The notes: generated by a model not told the origin, from the letters alone. A stretch of DNA of 64,000 nucleotides from Batkoa obscura (GCA_030770535.1 JASVEC010000056.1:62001-126000), one strand, 5' to 3'. Counted from the stretch's first letter, positions 45,779 to 57,012 are shown. Program-made: numbers and translations.

Positions 45779-47461
45779 TTATAAATTAATATTTGAAATT
45801 CTTCTTCTACATGTGAGGTTGTTGATAGTAGGCCAAAACACTCCGAAATCCTTGAAAATATCTGAACATAAACCAATAAACTTCTTAGAACACACATTTT
45901 GTTCTGTGACATGAGGAAGCATAGCCCATTCAATTCCTAAACTTGGACAAAAATGGCAAGCATAAATCACTTTACCTTTACCGTTCATTAGGAGTTTCTC
46001 AAACCTCTCTTCTGCCCCTTTAATTTTCTCAATTAATGCAATGCCTTCTGCTTTAGCTAAACTGTGGTGTTTAATAGATTCGATAGCATCACTACTACTT
46101 CCTGTTTCTAATAATTGGTATAATAAATAATGAGCTACTGTAGATAGTGTATGTTTAAAGGTAAACAAAGATAAATAAGATAAATAATGAATATTAGGAT
46201 GAAAAGCTTCATTAATATTAATACTATCAAAATGAGGGTTGGCTGTTTTGTCAATTATATTAATTTCGTCTATTCTTTCAATAATTTTTTTCAAATTGTT
46301 CCTTATTTCTTCATAGTTGTAATTTCTTTCTGTTAATATTTTGTTTAGTTCAAATAATTTGGACTTAATTTTAACCATATGATAAAAGATTTGACATAAT
46401 ATATATTCTCTTTCTTGTCGATTCTATATAAAAAGAATTACATTAATAAACTATACTTACAATATTCATGTTACTTCTACTTACCAAAATGAAATTACTA
46501 TTTGAATTGATTAGTCTATGAACCAAATCATTATCAATAGACGTTAAATCAGTTAACCTATTATACGCTGGTTTGCCACAAAAGAGGGAAGATAATTGAT
46601 CCAAATTTAAACATTGAATCCAAGTTTTGACTCTTTCTTTTTCATAATCATTTAGTTTACTCGCATCCAGATCCAAATTCATTGTATGTAAATTCAATAT
46701 TTGTCCCATTTTGATACATTCTGCTGATAAACAAGAGGATTTAATAGGATGTGCATTACCTGTTTCCATAGTATGTGAAATTAATGTAGCTTGTAATAAA
46801 CTTAAACTGGGTTTAAAATCAGAAGTTAGTAATCGTCTTGTTTTTTTATAATACGGATTGATATCAATAGAAGAAATTTCTTCACCCAATAAAAATTCAT
46901 ATGTTTTTAAAGCAAAGGAACAGATGGCGGAGATTAATGTCATATCCCTTTCATCTCCTGAAACAACTATTTTTCTTACTCGATCTTCGTTTAAATAAGG
47001 AAAAGTGTTGTGATGATAGACGAAAAAGACATTAACTAAATGGTATTCTTTGGGGATATCTAGATTAATATTGTGAACTTAAATCCTGAATTAATAGAAA
47101 TATGAATTTTACCTTTACTAGGATAATAAAACAATTTTTTTACAGTCATATTTTCTTCCAATTCTGCACAACTAGAAGAACTAGTTTCAGGTGTTAACAC
47201 AGGATCCGATAATGGTGTATTATCAGTTATCAATTCATCTAAATGGTATTTTTTGACCATAGATTCCAATTGAGACCATTTTTTTTCCAATCGAATTGCA
47301 TCTTTTTGTAATATCTTTGGGATTAATTTTGCCTTCTCCTTAGGTTTATTAGATAGAAAGGTACACTCTACCCCCAGTTTAATGCATCTAGAACACGGAA
47401 GCATTAAATCACATTTTTGTTTTCTTTTTTTGCAGTTGACACAAGAGCGTTGAGGACGCAT
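45779..47461 (-). CDS. Zn2Cys6 fungal transcription factor, inverted sixth relative lacking intron 2
   Basis: Exons 47113-47461, 46485-47059 and 45779-46423 join to 522 residues. The zinc cluster MRPQRSCVNCKKRKQKCDLM and C-x6-C spacing match the tandem array, as do VYHHNTFPYLNED, SAICSFALKTYEFL, DINPYYKKTRRLL, ETGNAHPIKSSCLSAECIK, GQILNLHTMNL and the final block with YACHFCPSLGIEWAMLPH. It is clearly the most divergent family member. The intron that splits AEAIK from the GQILG segment in the five plus-strand copies is absent here: AECIKMGQIL is read continuously. Introns 1 and 3 are at conserved sites and phases. It lies convergent to the array's end and just upstream of the BolA-like gene. 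It may be the ancestral single-copy gene from which the array arose. Confidence 0.9.
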
Positions 47462-48831
47462 ATTTGGGTTTTAATAAGTTATAATAGCCGATGTAATGAT
47501 TTTATGTAGTTATGATTGTTGATAAAAAAGAATTGAATTTTAAAAACTAGATTAAAATTTTTTAATTTTAAACTAATTAAAAAAGAAGATTGAAGACTGC
47601 GGTTTGAATTTATCTAATTTAAATACTATCAACTTTACTTTATGCATCAGCTTTTTTTTTAAAAATTCTGTCAAATTAGTGTGACTTGATTTTTTGAACA
47701 AAATTTGTTTCTCAATAGAAGCGAAGTTAATTAGACTGATATTATTATATTATTAATATAATATCAACAAAAACAATAGAAAAAATAACCGAGAAATAGA
47801 AACTATTCAAATTCATTAATTTAAAAATCTTAATTATACTTAATCTTTATCCGTTATATGGCAATTATTCAATTTAACAATATAGTTCAACCTATTGCAT
47901 TCTACATTAAATTTCAATCACCGTTTATATTAAAATAAATAGAAAAATCGAACCCTTTTCACTTCTTCCAAAAAACAAGTTGTTCATAAACTGAAATATT
48001 AGACTTAAAAAGACCCATTTATAACTACGATTTTCAATTAATACATACTCAATTTAAGCAATACTTTTTCAATATTAATAATTTGGACCCTCCGTTCATA
48101 CTTACTTTATATATTATTTTTTACCAATTTTGGAGTAAAATAAATAAAATATATAGCCTAACCACTAATTAATCAAAATAAAGTATTTGAATTATTTTCT
48201 CAAAAATATAGTATTCTTTTATTATATTAAAATTTTAAAAATCAGTTAGCCTATGGATATTATTTGTTTTAAGTATATTTGTTTTAAGTATATTTGTTTT
48301 AAGCCTTTATTATTCTACCAATATAAGAATTTTATAATTTTATACCAAACAATTCAATCTTTCACTATAAATTATTAGTCATATGCTTCACTAAACTTCT
48401 TCTATTTACAATTAATAGATTCATTTTAAGCCCTATTATTCTACAACAATAAAATATTGGTATGATTTGGTACTAAACTATTCACTCGTTCATTATAGAT
48501 TTGCAATATTCTATTTATCAATATATAACTTCTATATAATAATTGAGTTCTAAAAATCATACTAGCATTACTAATACTGTAACTTTAAAAAAATAAGTTA
48601 ACTGCTCCTTTTAACTAATGCTATTTAATAGGAAAACCTAATCACCTTCCATTATCACTTATCATCAATTACTCAACCAAATCTTCACTCACCTTTTATT
48701 AGCTTCTAAATAATTCCACTCTTAGAAAGATTAACATTTACTAAAAAAACATAAAAAATTCAATAGTAGATCCAAATTACTTCGATTTTTGTAACTTTTT
48801 TATTACTAATTCATCTCTTTTATTATTATGT
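47462..48831. other. AT-rich gap between the inverted Zn2Cys6 gene and pICln, with a small tandem repeat
   Basis: A 15-bp unit (TATATTTGTTTTAAG) is repeated about three times at 48259-48302. Two weakly similar stretches beginning TTATTCTACC/TTATTCTACA follow at about 48310 and 48438. No gene seen. Confidence 0.5.
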
Positions 48832-49755
48832 TTAATCCTTTTGCTTCTCCAGCTCTTTTTCAAGTGCTATTAACATTGGATCTTCTCTCTACTAATCCAT
48901 TAGTCGTCATAAAATCATATTAAAACCAAAATTACTTACTTCCATATTATCCTCTTCCGCATCAGCATCAGCATCAGCATCAGAATACCTACCATTAAAT
49001 TCCATTTCATTGATATCAGTTTCTTGCTCGTTTTCGCTATCTTGATCTGGATACAGCTCTTGACATTGGCTAATAGCCATATAAATAGGCTCCGCTAAAA
49101 ATACTAGTGGTTAGTTGATTAAGCTATTAATAGAAGCCATTTCTTTTTCTTTTTCCTTCTTGGACTCCTTGATTATCTTCTCCCATATAAAAATAAATAA
49201 ATAAAGTATTAATGCTTACCATCTCCTACAGAATGAAACGTAAATTTCAATTCTGAAAATTCATCTAGATCACCAGTATCGTGTCCATTAGGCAATAAAC
49301 TTTGAAATAATTTATTAATTTGACAATATAAAATTGGTTTATGGCTTTCTGGATCCATCGTTAATGCATGTAAAACTAAACTACGATAGTCTAATTTAAA
49401 TCCAGTTTCAGATACTGTGCTGTAGAAACCAAAGAAACTAATAATGAAGAGAGAGAGTTAACATTAATAAATAAAAGGTAAGATGGAAGAATTAATAGTT
49501 GTTAGTTAGTGAATGTGGACTAAATTATAATAATTTTATTGTGATGAATATAATTGGAATAGAAATGGAAATGGAAATTAAATTAAAACATCAAATTTAC
49601 CTTTCATTAATATAAAGAGCTCCTTCACTAAATTCAATAAAATCAGGGGTTGGTTCAATAGTTAATGTAACCTCCGATTGTTTTAATTTTAATTGGGAAT
49701 TTAATTCGACATTATCAATTTCGTTGAATTCTTTTTTAAGTAAACTTAATACCAT
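48832..49755 (-). CDS. Methylosome subunit pICln (chloride nucleotide-sensitive channel protein family)
   Basis: pICln recruits Sm proteins to the PRMT5 methylosome for snRNP assembly. Exons 49601-49755, 49220-49419, 48940-49094 and 48832-48888 join to 188 residues. The PH-like (Voldacs) domain is recognisable from TPDFIEFSEGALYINE, SETGFKLDYRSLVLHALTMD, YCQINKLF and FTFHSVGD, which match the fungal/animal pICln pattern including the strand-helix order. It is followed by EPIYMAISQCQELYPDQDSE and a strongly acidic tail containing a DADADADAEED repeat encoded by a short GCATCA run in the DNA. A final exon adds REDPMLIALEKELEKQKD; its acceptor follows two successive AG dinucleotides, and use of the first would end the protein earlier. 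A MITE ends about 30 bp upstream of the start codon. Confidence 0.85.
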
Positions 49756-49783
49756 TTTGTTATATTTGTTGAATTAAATAATA

Positions 49784-49884
49784 TGGGGATGTATTTTTGT
49801 ATTTGAGAATTTTGCTAACAATTTTTCTACCCAAATAGCGCTTAAAAGATGGAAAAAATAATGAAGCCAAAAAAAACATCCCCA
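49784..49884 (-). mobile_element. MITE family A, copy 12, in the pICln promoter
   Basis: Ends TGGGGATGTATTTTTG and AAAAAACATCCCCA flanked by TA; near-perfect copy. Its near edge is 28 bp from the pICln start codon, so pICln transcripts probably start inside or beyond it. Confidence 0.9.
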
Positions 49885-50253
49885 TATAATCAAAAATTGG
49901 AATTTTTTGGTTCAAGTGAATGGAAATGATATGGGAGATTTGATTGGCTATTTAAAATGGCTTTTTCCAACCAATCGGTTGTATTTAATTATTTTGATGA
50001 GGGTGGGAGCTGCTAGAACATTGACTATACAACAATATGTAATACATACTATATACTATACTATAATATAATAGTGATGACAAGAATTCTTTGCCTTTAG
50101 TAATATAATTATCTCACCAATAACAAACCATAATTGGTTACTCCTCAAACCAATAAATTAGATAAACCGAACTTTTAATTTGTAAAGGAACAAACCCTTA
50201 AAACCCAAAAAAAATAAATTAAATTGTTAACTTTTCTTTTAGTTTAACTTACA
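49885..50253. promoter_or_regulatory. Divergent promoter region of pICln and the RFP-TM channel gene
   Basis: About 370 bp shared by two divergent genes, AT-rich with an A-run (50205-50220) near the channel start. No specific site identified. Confidence 0.4.
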
Positions 50254-51396
50254 ATGACACAATCGGAAGTGAAATATAATGCCTTTAAATTTACAGCTTT
50301 AAAATATAAAGGATCTGTTATTAAACATGTTTTGCCAAAATTAGCTTTTTTTTTACTCTGGACTTGCGCTGTAGTTCTCATTAATCGTTATGGGGGAGTT
50401 TCTTTAAAAATTGAGGATTCTCTATCCACATTAACTACTTTAGTTTTATCCTTATTGTTAGTCTTTAGAACGAATACTGCCTATGATAGGTATTGGGAAG
50501 GACGTCGATTATGGTCTACAATGACAGTAGCTATTCGTGCGCTAACAAGAAATATATGGGTCCATGTAATAGAAAAAGATAATATAGATCGAGTAGCAAA
50601 AGAAAAAGTATTAGATTTATTAATAGCCTATCCAGTAGCTATCAAACATTATTTACGTAGTGAATATGGTACAGAATTTAATGATTTAAAACATTTAATT
50701 GCTCATTTACCAAGATATTCAGTACCTTCTTCTTTAGAGCCTATTGTTATTGATTTACCTGATAAAATTAATGATCCTAATAATGAATTAGAAATGATTC
50801 AAAAAAATGAAGAAGAAGTAAGTTCTACCAATTTACCTATTGAAATTGCGTTTTGTATATCGACTTTTATTGCTGAATATGCTGGTAAAAATCAATTAGC
50901 TCCTCCAGTTAATAGTGTTATGATAGCTAATATTAATTCATTAATCGATTCTTTATCCGGATTTGAACGTATCTTAAGAACCCCAATCCCTACAGCTTAT
51001 TCAGTACATTTATCTCAAATTACTTGGTTATTTTGTCTAACCTTACCATTTCAATTAATTGGTAAATTTTATATAGTTGGAGTTAATGAACAACAATTTA
51101 AAGATATGTTAATTATTCCAATTGTATTAATAGTTGTATTTACTTCATTTGGTATTATTAATATTGGTGAGGAAATTGAAAATCCATTTGGCTATGATGA
51201 TAATGATTTACCTTTAGAAGAGTATTGTCAATTATTAAAACAAGAAATTAAAGCAATCACTAGTAAACCTCCACCTACTATGGAACATTTTAATAAAAAT
51301 AAACAAAACATTCAAGCTGCTGTATCTACTTCCCCCGGTATTGCTGGGCCAGCTAGCCCTTCTGCTGATGCTTTTTCTAGCGGTGGTGAAGACTAA
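50254..51396 (+). CDS. Bestrophin-like RFP-TM anion channel family protein (UPF0187)
   Basis: A single-exon gene of 380 residues. Bestrophin/RFP-TM proteins are multi-pass membrane proteins, pentameric anion channels in animals. Visible: hydrophobic segments at about 28-48 (LAFFLLWTCAVVLINRY) and 55-72, directly followed by the family signature FRTNTAYDRYWEGRRLW, then VAIRALTRN; a long cytosolic part; NSLIDSLSGFERILRTPIP, another conserved block (the family's l-x-x-c-e-R-I-x-x-TPIP); and a helix pair at about 246-270 and 280-305 (MLIIPIVLIVVFTSFG) ending GEEIENPFGYDDNDLPLEEY, the conserved family end. A Pro/Ser/Ala-rich tail follows. Start choice is supported by the typical spacing of the first helix. 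Convergent to the DUF4203 gene. Confidence 0.88.
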   Translation: MTQSEVKYNAFKFTALKYKGSVIKHVLPKLAFFLLWTCAVVLINRYGGVSLKIEDSLSTLTTLVLSLLLVFRTNTAYDRYWEGRRLWSTMTVAIRALTRNIWVHVIEKDNIDRVAKEKVLDLLIAYPVAIKHYLRSEYGTEFNDLKHLIAHLPRYSVPSSLEPIVIDLPDKINDPNNELEMIQKNEEEVSSTNLPIEIAFCISTFIAEYAGKNQLAPPVNSVMIANINSLIDSLSGFERILRTPIPTAYSVHLSQITWLFCLTLPFQLIGKFYIVGVNEQQFKDMLIIPIVLIVVFTSFGIINIGEEIENPFGYDDNDLPLEEYCQLLKQEIKAITSKPPPTMEHFNKNKQNIQAAVSTSPGIAGPASPSADAFSSGGED

Positions 51397-51460
51397 TAAG
51401 TTCATAAAGTTATTTTTGATTTACTATAATAAAAACAATAAAAACAATAAAAACATAACA

Positions 51461-51558
51461 TGGGGATGTACTTTTCGTTTAAGAATTTTACTAATAGTTT
51501 TTCTACTCAAATAGCGCTTAAAAAATGGAAAAAATGATGAAATAAAGAAACACCCCCA
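51461..51558 (-). mobile_element. MITE family A, copy 13, between convergent gene ends
   Basis: Left end TGGGGATG, core CTCAAATAGCGCTTAAAAAA, right end CACCCCCA followed by TA. Located 65 bp after the channel stop and 67 bp from the DUF4203 stop, so likely transcribed in one or both 3' UTRs. Confidence 0.88.
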
Positions 51559-51624
51559 TATATTTTATAGTATAAAAATTAAATTTTATTTACAATTAAT
51601 ATAAATTTAAATAACAATGTTCAT

Positions 51625-52359
51625 CTAGCTGGATTTCTTAGTTTTAAATTGTACCAAAATACCAATAATAGCAATGACAATAGTTGATCCAATCATAGCC
51701 CAAATCTTAGCATCTGGAGTAGGAGCAGGACCTTGACCAATATTTTGGAATAAAGTATTAAATCCAGTTTTAGCAAAATAATCAACACCCATCATAAAGG
51801 TAGTAGCACCAAATACAGCAGTGGCAATGATAACCAATACATTTCTAAATATAAAGGTCAAAATAGCAAATACAATAGCTAATACAACCACAAGGATAAT
51901 TTGTCCAGTTTTGCCTGGGATGACATTAGTTCTATTGATTAACAAACCAATAGAAGCACCTAAGCAGCCACCCAATAAAGCAAGTCCTAATTGCCATATA
52001 CAAACTGCTAAGAAACCACCTAATAATCCTAATACTCCCATAGCTACATAAATACCTATCTTTTGACCATCAGTAGCAGTATTAAAGTCAACAATAGCAT
52101 TAGCAGCAAGGAAAGTAAGATAAGCAAGCAAGGCACCACCTGCTAAAAAGATAATGAATTTGAGAATACGATTACCAGCAAAAGTGAAAATAAGACCAAC
52201 AATAATAAAGATAACTCCTCCGATGATTTGACCAACGGAAATACCAGCGCTAGGAGTGCTTGGGTTGGTAACATCTTGAGCATAAACAGTCACGAAAGTG
52301 GAAAATAACCAAATCCAATGGAATAAAGTGATTTTATGAAAGTTGAATGTACCTAACAT
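51625..52359 (-). CDS. DUF4203 / TMEM198-like seven-helix membrane protein
   Basis: An intronless 244-residue frame. A signal-peptide-like start (HWIWLFSTFVTVYAQ) is followed by a short polar stretch and then about seven evenly spaced helices: IIGGVIFIIVGLIFTFAG, ILKFIIFLAGGALLAYLTF, IGIYVAMGVLGLLGGFLAV, LGLALLGGCLGASIGLLI, IILVVVLAIVFAILTFIF, VLVIIATAVFGATTFMMG and WAMIGSTIVIAIIGILV. Glycine-rich small-residue helices with GNRILKF after helix 1 are the DUF4203 pattern (TMEM198 in animals). The C-terminus is short and basic (QFKTKKSS). Molecular function in fungi is not known to me. Confidence 0.85.
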   Translation of the reverse strand: MLGTFNFHKITLFHWIWLFSTFVTVYAQDVTNPSTPSAGISVGQIIGGVIFIIVGLIFTFAGNRILKFIIFLAGGALLAYLTFLAANAIVDFNTATDGQKIGIYVAMGVLGLLGGFLAVCIWQLGLALLGGCLGASIGLLINRTNVIPGKTGQIILVVVLAIVFAILTFIFRNVLVIIATAVFGATTFMMGVDYFAKTGFNTLFQNIGQGPAPTPDAKIWAMIGSTIVIAIIGILVQFKTKKSS

Positions 52360-54319
52360 TTTTGTAGTATTTTTATTGTTTTTTTAGTTAAGTATAAAAT
52401 ATAAAATAATAATTTATAAAAAGGAGAAAATCGATAGTTATTTATAGTTTCAAGTTGATTTATTAAGCACCCAATTTAATCTTCAATTCTTGACTCAATT
52501 TGCCAAGGGTTTTAAAATTTTAAGCTATTTTTATAACAAAATTAAAATTATTCCGCTTTTTTATTGATTGGACAATAATAGATGCTTGAGATTTTAGTTC
52601 AAATTCAAGCCCATAGAAAATTCATTAGACTTCATTTAAAACATCGACTGCCTTAACATCATTGGTCAATACAGCTAATTGATACGGATAAATTAACTGA
52701 GAATTTAAACTAACAATCAATCCTCTCTGAGTTCTATACAAGCAAAGGCTTGATATACCAATTATGAGATTCAAATATCAATTAAAATTGATACTAATAA
52801 TGATTATAATAAAATTGCAATAATCGTTACTCTAACAATCTTCCTAATATTACTAATTATTGAATAATACCGATATTATGTAATTGTTAATGACTATTTT
52901 TTAATGAATAGTGCTTCTTCTTTGAAAATGACATCACCATTCTTCATTTTACTTTTTAATTTTTTTTAATTTATTGAATTTATTGAGCTTTTATTTTCTT
53001 ATTAAAGCTATGTACTAATTAATGATTATTTATTTTTGGATATTACAAAATTTCAACTGGTAATGCAAAAAACCGACAATTAAGCTTATAGTAGTAATTA
53101 AAAACTAGTCGATATACCCTGCATTTACTTAACTATCTCTTGCCAATTTTCAATTTATTTTTATCTTATAGCTTCTCTTGGCATTATTGGGGTTGAGGGT
53201 TTTAAAATAGATTTATAGTTGATGAACTTTTCGAAAATTGAATTTCCAAACTTGAGTTCCTCTAAATAGTTTTTATTCTAGAATTAGAAAATTTAGAATT
53301 CTTTTAAAGTTAATATAGTATAACTATAGTTACTAATTGCAATGGCAGTTTTTTTAATACCGGAGTTTAGTTAAAATTAACTTTGTTTTCCAAACTTTAA
53401 TTCTTGAAAATGGGCTATTTATCTTTTATATTTTAAATTACTAATGAAAATCGGATAGTAAAAGTTGTTGAAGTTAGTACATAAGTATTAGTATTCTGTG
53501 GTTGAGTTTTCGATTGGTTAAAGTTTTTAAAATTGAGATTGAGTAATGTGACTTCTTTATATTTAGATATCAATAGTAAGAACATTATTTCATATATGCT
53601 CATATTAAAATTTAAAGTTGACACTATTTTATCATTATTACTAATAGAAAATAGTAGGTGATAGAATACTATTATTTGAAAATTTTGTTTTGTACTGTTT
53701 TTGTTTATAATGAATTAAATTATTAATAAATTATAATATACAAATTTGTAAGATTTTATTTTATAATTCAATGATTGTATTATTTGACTCATTTGGCTAT
53801 TTGCCTTTATAAAAAACCTCAAAATGCTATTAACTCTTAAATATTTTATATCTATTGATAGTAAATTAAAAAACATCAATTTGAATTAACTTTAATATAA
53901 GAAACATTATACTCTTCTATTTAGCTTGATATTTTATTTATCTATCTATTTGAAAAATAATATTAGTTGATCTTACTTCAAGAGATAATTATAAAATAAG
54001 GACTGGCTTTCAAAGGTCAGACAAAATTTAATCAAAGAACAGCTAAGGCCATCCAGTAGATGATAAATAACATCTAAAGAAGGAGATTTATCTGAAGAAG
54101 AGATTTCAAAGGATGTAACAGTATAATCCTATAAAAGTAGTATTTAAATATTGAAAAAAGAATATAATAGATAGTCATATAAGTCTATAACTCAATAAAA
54201 ATTCTAATTTATTATCTGAATGGTTTATTTTATTTATAATATAAATTTCATATAACTTGATACAATTAATCTTATACTTAAATATAACAATAATGGCATA
54301 GAATACAGATTTCATGTTA
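52360..54319. other. AT-rich gap of 2 kb
   Basis: No coding frame of convincing composition, no repeat family member and no RNA gene recognised. A small ORF at 53433-53624 (minus) has random composition. Confidence 0.5.
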
Positions 54320-54607
54320 TTAACAACCTCCACAGCCGCCATGTCCTCCACAGTTTCCATGGTTCCCACATCCACTGCATCCGCCATGCCCTCCACAACC
54401 TCCATGGCCACCGCAACCTCCATGGCCACCACAACCACTATGCCCTTCACAGCGACGATGAATACCAGATTGAGCTTGGGAAGGATTTCGAGGATTTATA
54501 GGGATAGCTCTACGATGGATACCAGATTGAGCTTGAGAAGGACGTTGAGGTGGAGCAGCAAAAGCAGTAGCTAAAAGAGATAAGGAAACTAAGGTGTTGA
54601 AAATCAT
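54320..54607 (-). CDS. Secreted Kex2-repeat protein with Gly-His-Cys cargo (SGIHRR family, member A)
   Basis: 95 residues. Signal peptide MIFNTLVSLSLLATAFA, then two Pro/Gln/Ser units each ending QAQSGIHRR (residues about 18-33 and 34-52), then a cargo of 43 residues built from Cys-Gly-Gly-His-Gly-Gly units (C-x5-C spacing) with about 11 cysteines and 7 histidines and no aromatic residue. RR is a kexin-type cleavage site, so the predicted mature products are two short peptides ending in SGIH plus the Cys/His/Gly-rich part. The Cys/His alternation suggests metal binding (inference). The N-terminal 30 residues and the promoter are nearly identical in DNA to member C at 57.4 kb, whereas the cargo is different. 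No conserved domain is known to me. Confidence 0.75.
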   Translation of the reverse strand: MIFNTLVSLSLLATAFAAPPQRPSQAQSGIHRRAIPINPRNPSQAQSGIHRRCEGHSGCGGHGGCGGHGGCGGHGGCSGCGNHGNCGGHGGCGGC

Positions 54608-54665
54608 TTTTATAGTTTGAAAGTGTTGGATAAATGTTTAGTCAATAAACAGTCAAATATTTAAT
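54608..54665 (-). promoter_or_regulatory. Conserved promoter block of SGIHRR family member A
   Basis: About 58 bp upstream of the start (plus-strand reading TTTGAAAGTGTTGGATAAAT and CAATAAACAGTCAAATATTT) is the same as upstream of member C (57923-57978), with variants upstream of the broken copies at 56320-56375 and 63365-63428. In the coding sense it reads AAATATTTGACTGTTTATTG. Probably the core promoter/transcription start region. Confidence 0.55.
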
Positions 54666-56061
54666 ATGATTTTTAGGGAGGATTTTAGTAGGGTTTTATA
54701 TGAGTTTTAAAGAGTGAGATGATTATTTAGATTGGTCATTTATCAGTTTAATTGCCGATTAATGAAGCTTTTAAGGTGATAAATTAGGAAGTTGTCTATC
54801 TTTTGAATTGATGGTTTATGAAAAATAAGGGTAAATGCTACAAATCCATATTAATGTTGCATTAAAATCATATTCCAACAATCCCTTATATGCTATAGTA
54901 AACACTTTAAAATATAAATAAACCTATTTTCTTTGGCTACTTGTAAGTAATCGAATTATCTTTACATACATATTTGAATTATGATAAAATCAAATACAGA
55001 TAGATTTATTATTAGAAGCTGCAATAAAAGTAAACCCTTAGATAAAATAGAGATAAAGCACGCTTCTGGTAATATGGTTAATATATTACAATATTTCTAA
55101 AATTTATCCAATTATAGTCAATTTATTTGCTATATTGATGTTTGAGATCAATTTTCTTTTGACTGATTGATGGTATTGTTACATTTCACTACACAAAAGA
55201 GATAAAGAAATTATAGATATATAAATTAAGAATAGGTAGGTCTCAAGAATAAAAAAGCCAATTCAAGTCTACTAGACAAAAAGACAAAGTTAAGAAGAGT
55301 GCAGGTAAATGTTTAACATTAGAAGATTTGAGGTATAAGATAAAGGACAGCTTTTGATATGTAGTTTTTTTGTAGAAGCAACAGAGAGAACAAGGAAAAG
55401 AAAAATGAAGGTCAAGTGCCTACTTGTACAAAATAATACTGTTCAACATTTATTAAATTTACAGTATTTTAATCCATCGTTTCCTACTCAAAATTTCAAC
55501 CTCAAGCATAAGGGGGTGCTTTTTCGGTTTACATTACTTTTTCTATTTTTTAAGTACTATCTGAGTGAAAGATTGTTAGTAAAATTCTTAAACATAAAAA
55601 TACATCCCCATTTAATAAAAGTAAATTCAGTAGAGTATAGATAGATTTCGTAATTTAGTTTATTAACATAAAAATTAAAAAATAGTAATAGATAATAGTA
55701 AATAGTAATGGATAGTAGAAATTTACCAAAGATAGAATAATTAATTTAAATTATTAATCAACTGTTGAAAAATCTAACCGTATTTTTAAAAACTATTTTA
55801 TAACTATTAAAATTAAAATATTTGATTCCAAAATCAAAAATATTATAAAAAACATAATAAATAAAATTTAATTCCTTAGATCATTTAAATTTTATGTTGC
55901 AAGAATAACACAACTTCTATTTTATTCTTTATAAATCAAATAATACGAATAAACAAAAATACAAATATAAATTTGCAAAGTTTTCAAAAATTATAGCTAA
56001 CAAACCAAAGTTATTAAATAAAAAAAGCTATCGAAATTAGTTGTAAATTTTGAGTAATGGG
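54666..56061. other. Gap between SGIHRR family members A and B
   Basis: Contains MITE copy 14 and short AT microsatellite-like runs (55680-55730, AGTAATAGATAATAGTAAAT). No gene supported; the open frame at 55354-55644 overlaps the MITE. Confidence 0.45.
55511..55610 (+). mobile_element. MITE family A, copy 14
   Basis: Left end AAGGGGGTG, core TTTTTTAAGTACTATCTGAG, right end ACATCCCCA. Confidence 0.8.
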
Positions 56062-56319
56062 TTAATAAACCTCATAACCTCCCAAACCACAACCGCTAAG
56101 GCTATACCTTCCATAGTCTCTAGGGCCACCCCATTCACTAAGACCACTCAAGCCATCGAAACCACCATAATAATGATGATGAATTCTAGGTCGAGCCATT
56201 TTTGGATAAGCTGGTAAAGCTCTACGATGGATATCAGATTGAACTTGAGGAGGTTGCTAAGGTGGAGCAGCAAAGTAGCAACCAAAAGGGACAAAGAAAC
56301 TAAAGTATTGAAAACCATT
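56062..56319 (-). pseudogene. SGIHRR family member B, broken
   Basis: Signal-peptide coding sequence (MVFNTLVSLSLL) and the conserved promoter are present, and further on sequence corresponding to QVQSDIHRRALPAYPKM and a Gly/Tyr/Ser-rich cargo (IHHHYYGGFDGLSG ... SGCGLGG) can be recognised, but the reading frame is not continuous, so the copy is broken (about two breaks). The cargo differs from both member A and member C, having few cysteines and more Tyr/His, which suggests a third cargo type once existed. Confidence 0.65.
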
Positions 56320-57012
56320 TTTTATAGTTTAAAAGTATTGAAAGTTGTTTAGCCAATAAACAGTCAAATATTTGATACTATTTTTTCAATGAATTTCCGT
56401 TGGTTTTATACCCTTTATAAAAACGATTTATCTTATTACCATCTTTTAACAATAATGATAAACGCCAAATAAATATTTAATAGTACTGTTGACAAGACAG
56501 CACCTCATATCATTATTTTTAAATAAATAAAATGATTTTATTATTCATAGGCATTATTATGACAATTTTAGTTCAGCTGTATTTGATGTTGGAGGTTAAA
56601 TAGGAATAAAACTATACGATAAAGATGATTTCAACTTTTGGTTGAATTTTTTAAGATCTTATACATTTCACTTTGTTATCATAGTTTTAAAAGCCTTCTA
56701 TACTGTATTATTGACTTATTTACTATCTAGGAACCAGAGTGTTATTATTTGAATAATAGTTAATTTGTAGCTTTTTTCTGATAAAATTTTTGGTAAGTTA
56801 AAAGAAAATAATAATATCAAAGCTTCAAAATGTAACTCACCATTTATTAAATTAGTTTTTAAATATTGATATCAGAAAAATAAAGAATTATATATGAAAT
56901 CTATATCTAGTATGTTAGTGTTAACATTAAAATTTAAAAAAGATTAATAGTCAATATGGATAAAAACTTATCGAATAGGTTAAAAATCATTTATTTTGAA
57001 TAATGTAGCATA
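56320..57012. other. Flank of SGIHRR member B
   Basis: Begins with the variant conserved promoter block (CCAATAAACAGTCAAATATT at about 56352-56371). The rest is featureless AT-rich DNA. Confidence 0.4.

Noticed and set aside
48259-48302. Possible CRISPR-like or regulatory direct repeat
   Set aside because: Only three adjacent 15-bp AT-rich units with no spacers; a simple tandem repeat in a eukaryotic genome.
54314-54574. Thr/Ser/Met-rich plus-strand frame of 86 codons
   Set aside because: Exact antisense shadow of the Gly/His/Cys repeats of SGIHRR member A; no signal or independent support.
55354-55644. 96-codon plus-strand frame
   Set aside because: Its second half is MITE copy 14; no conserved content in the first half.
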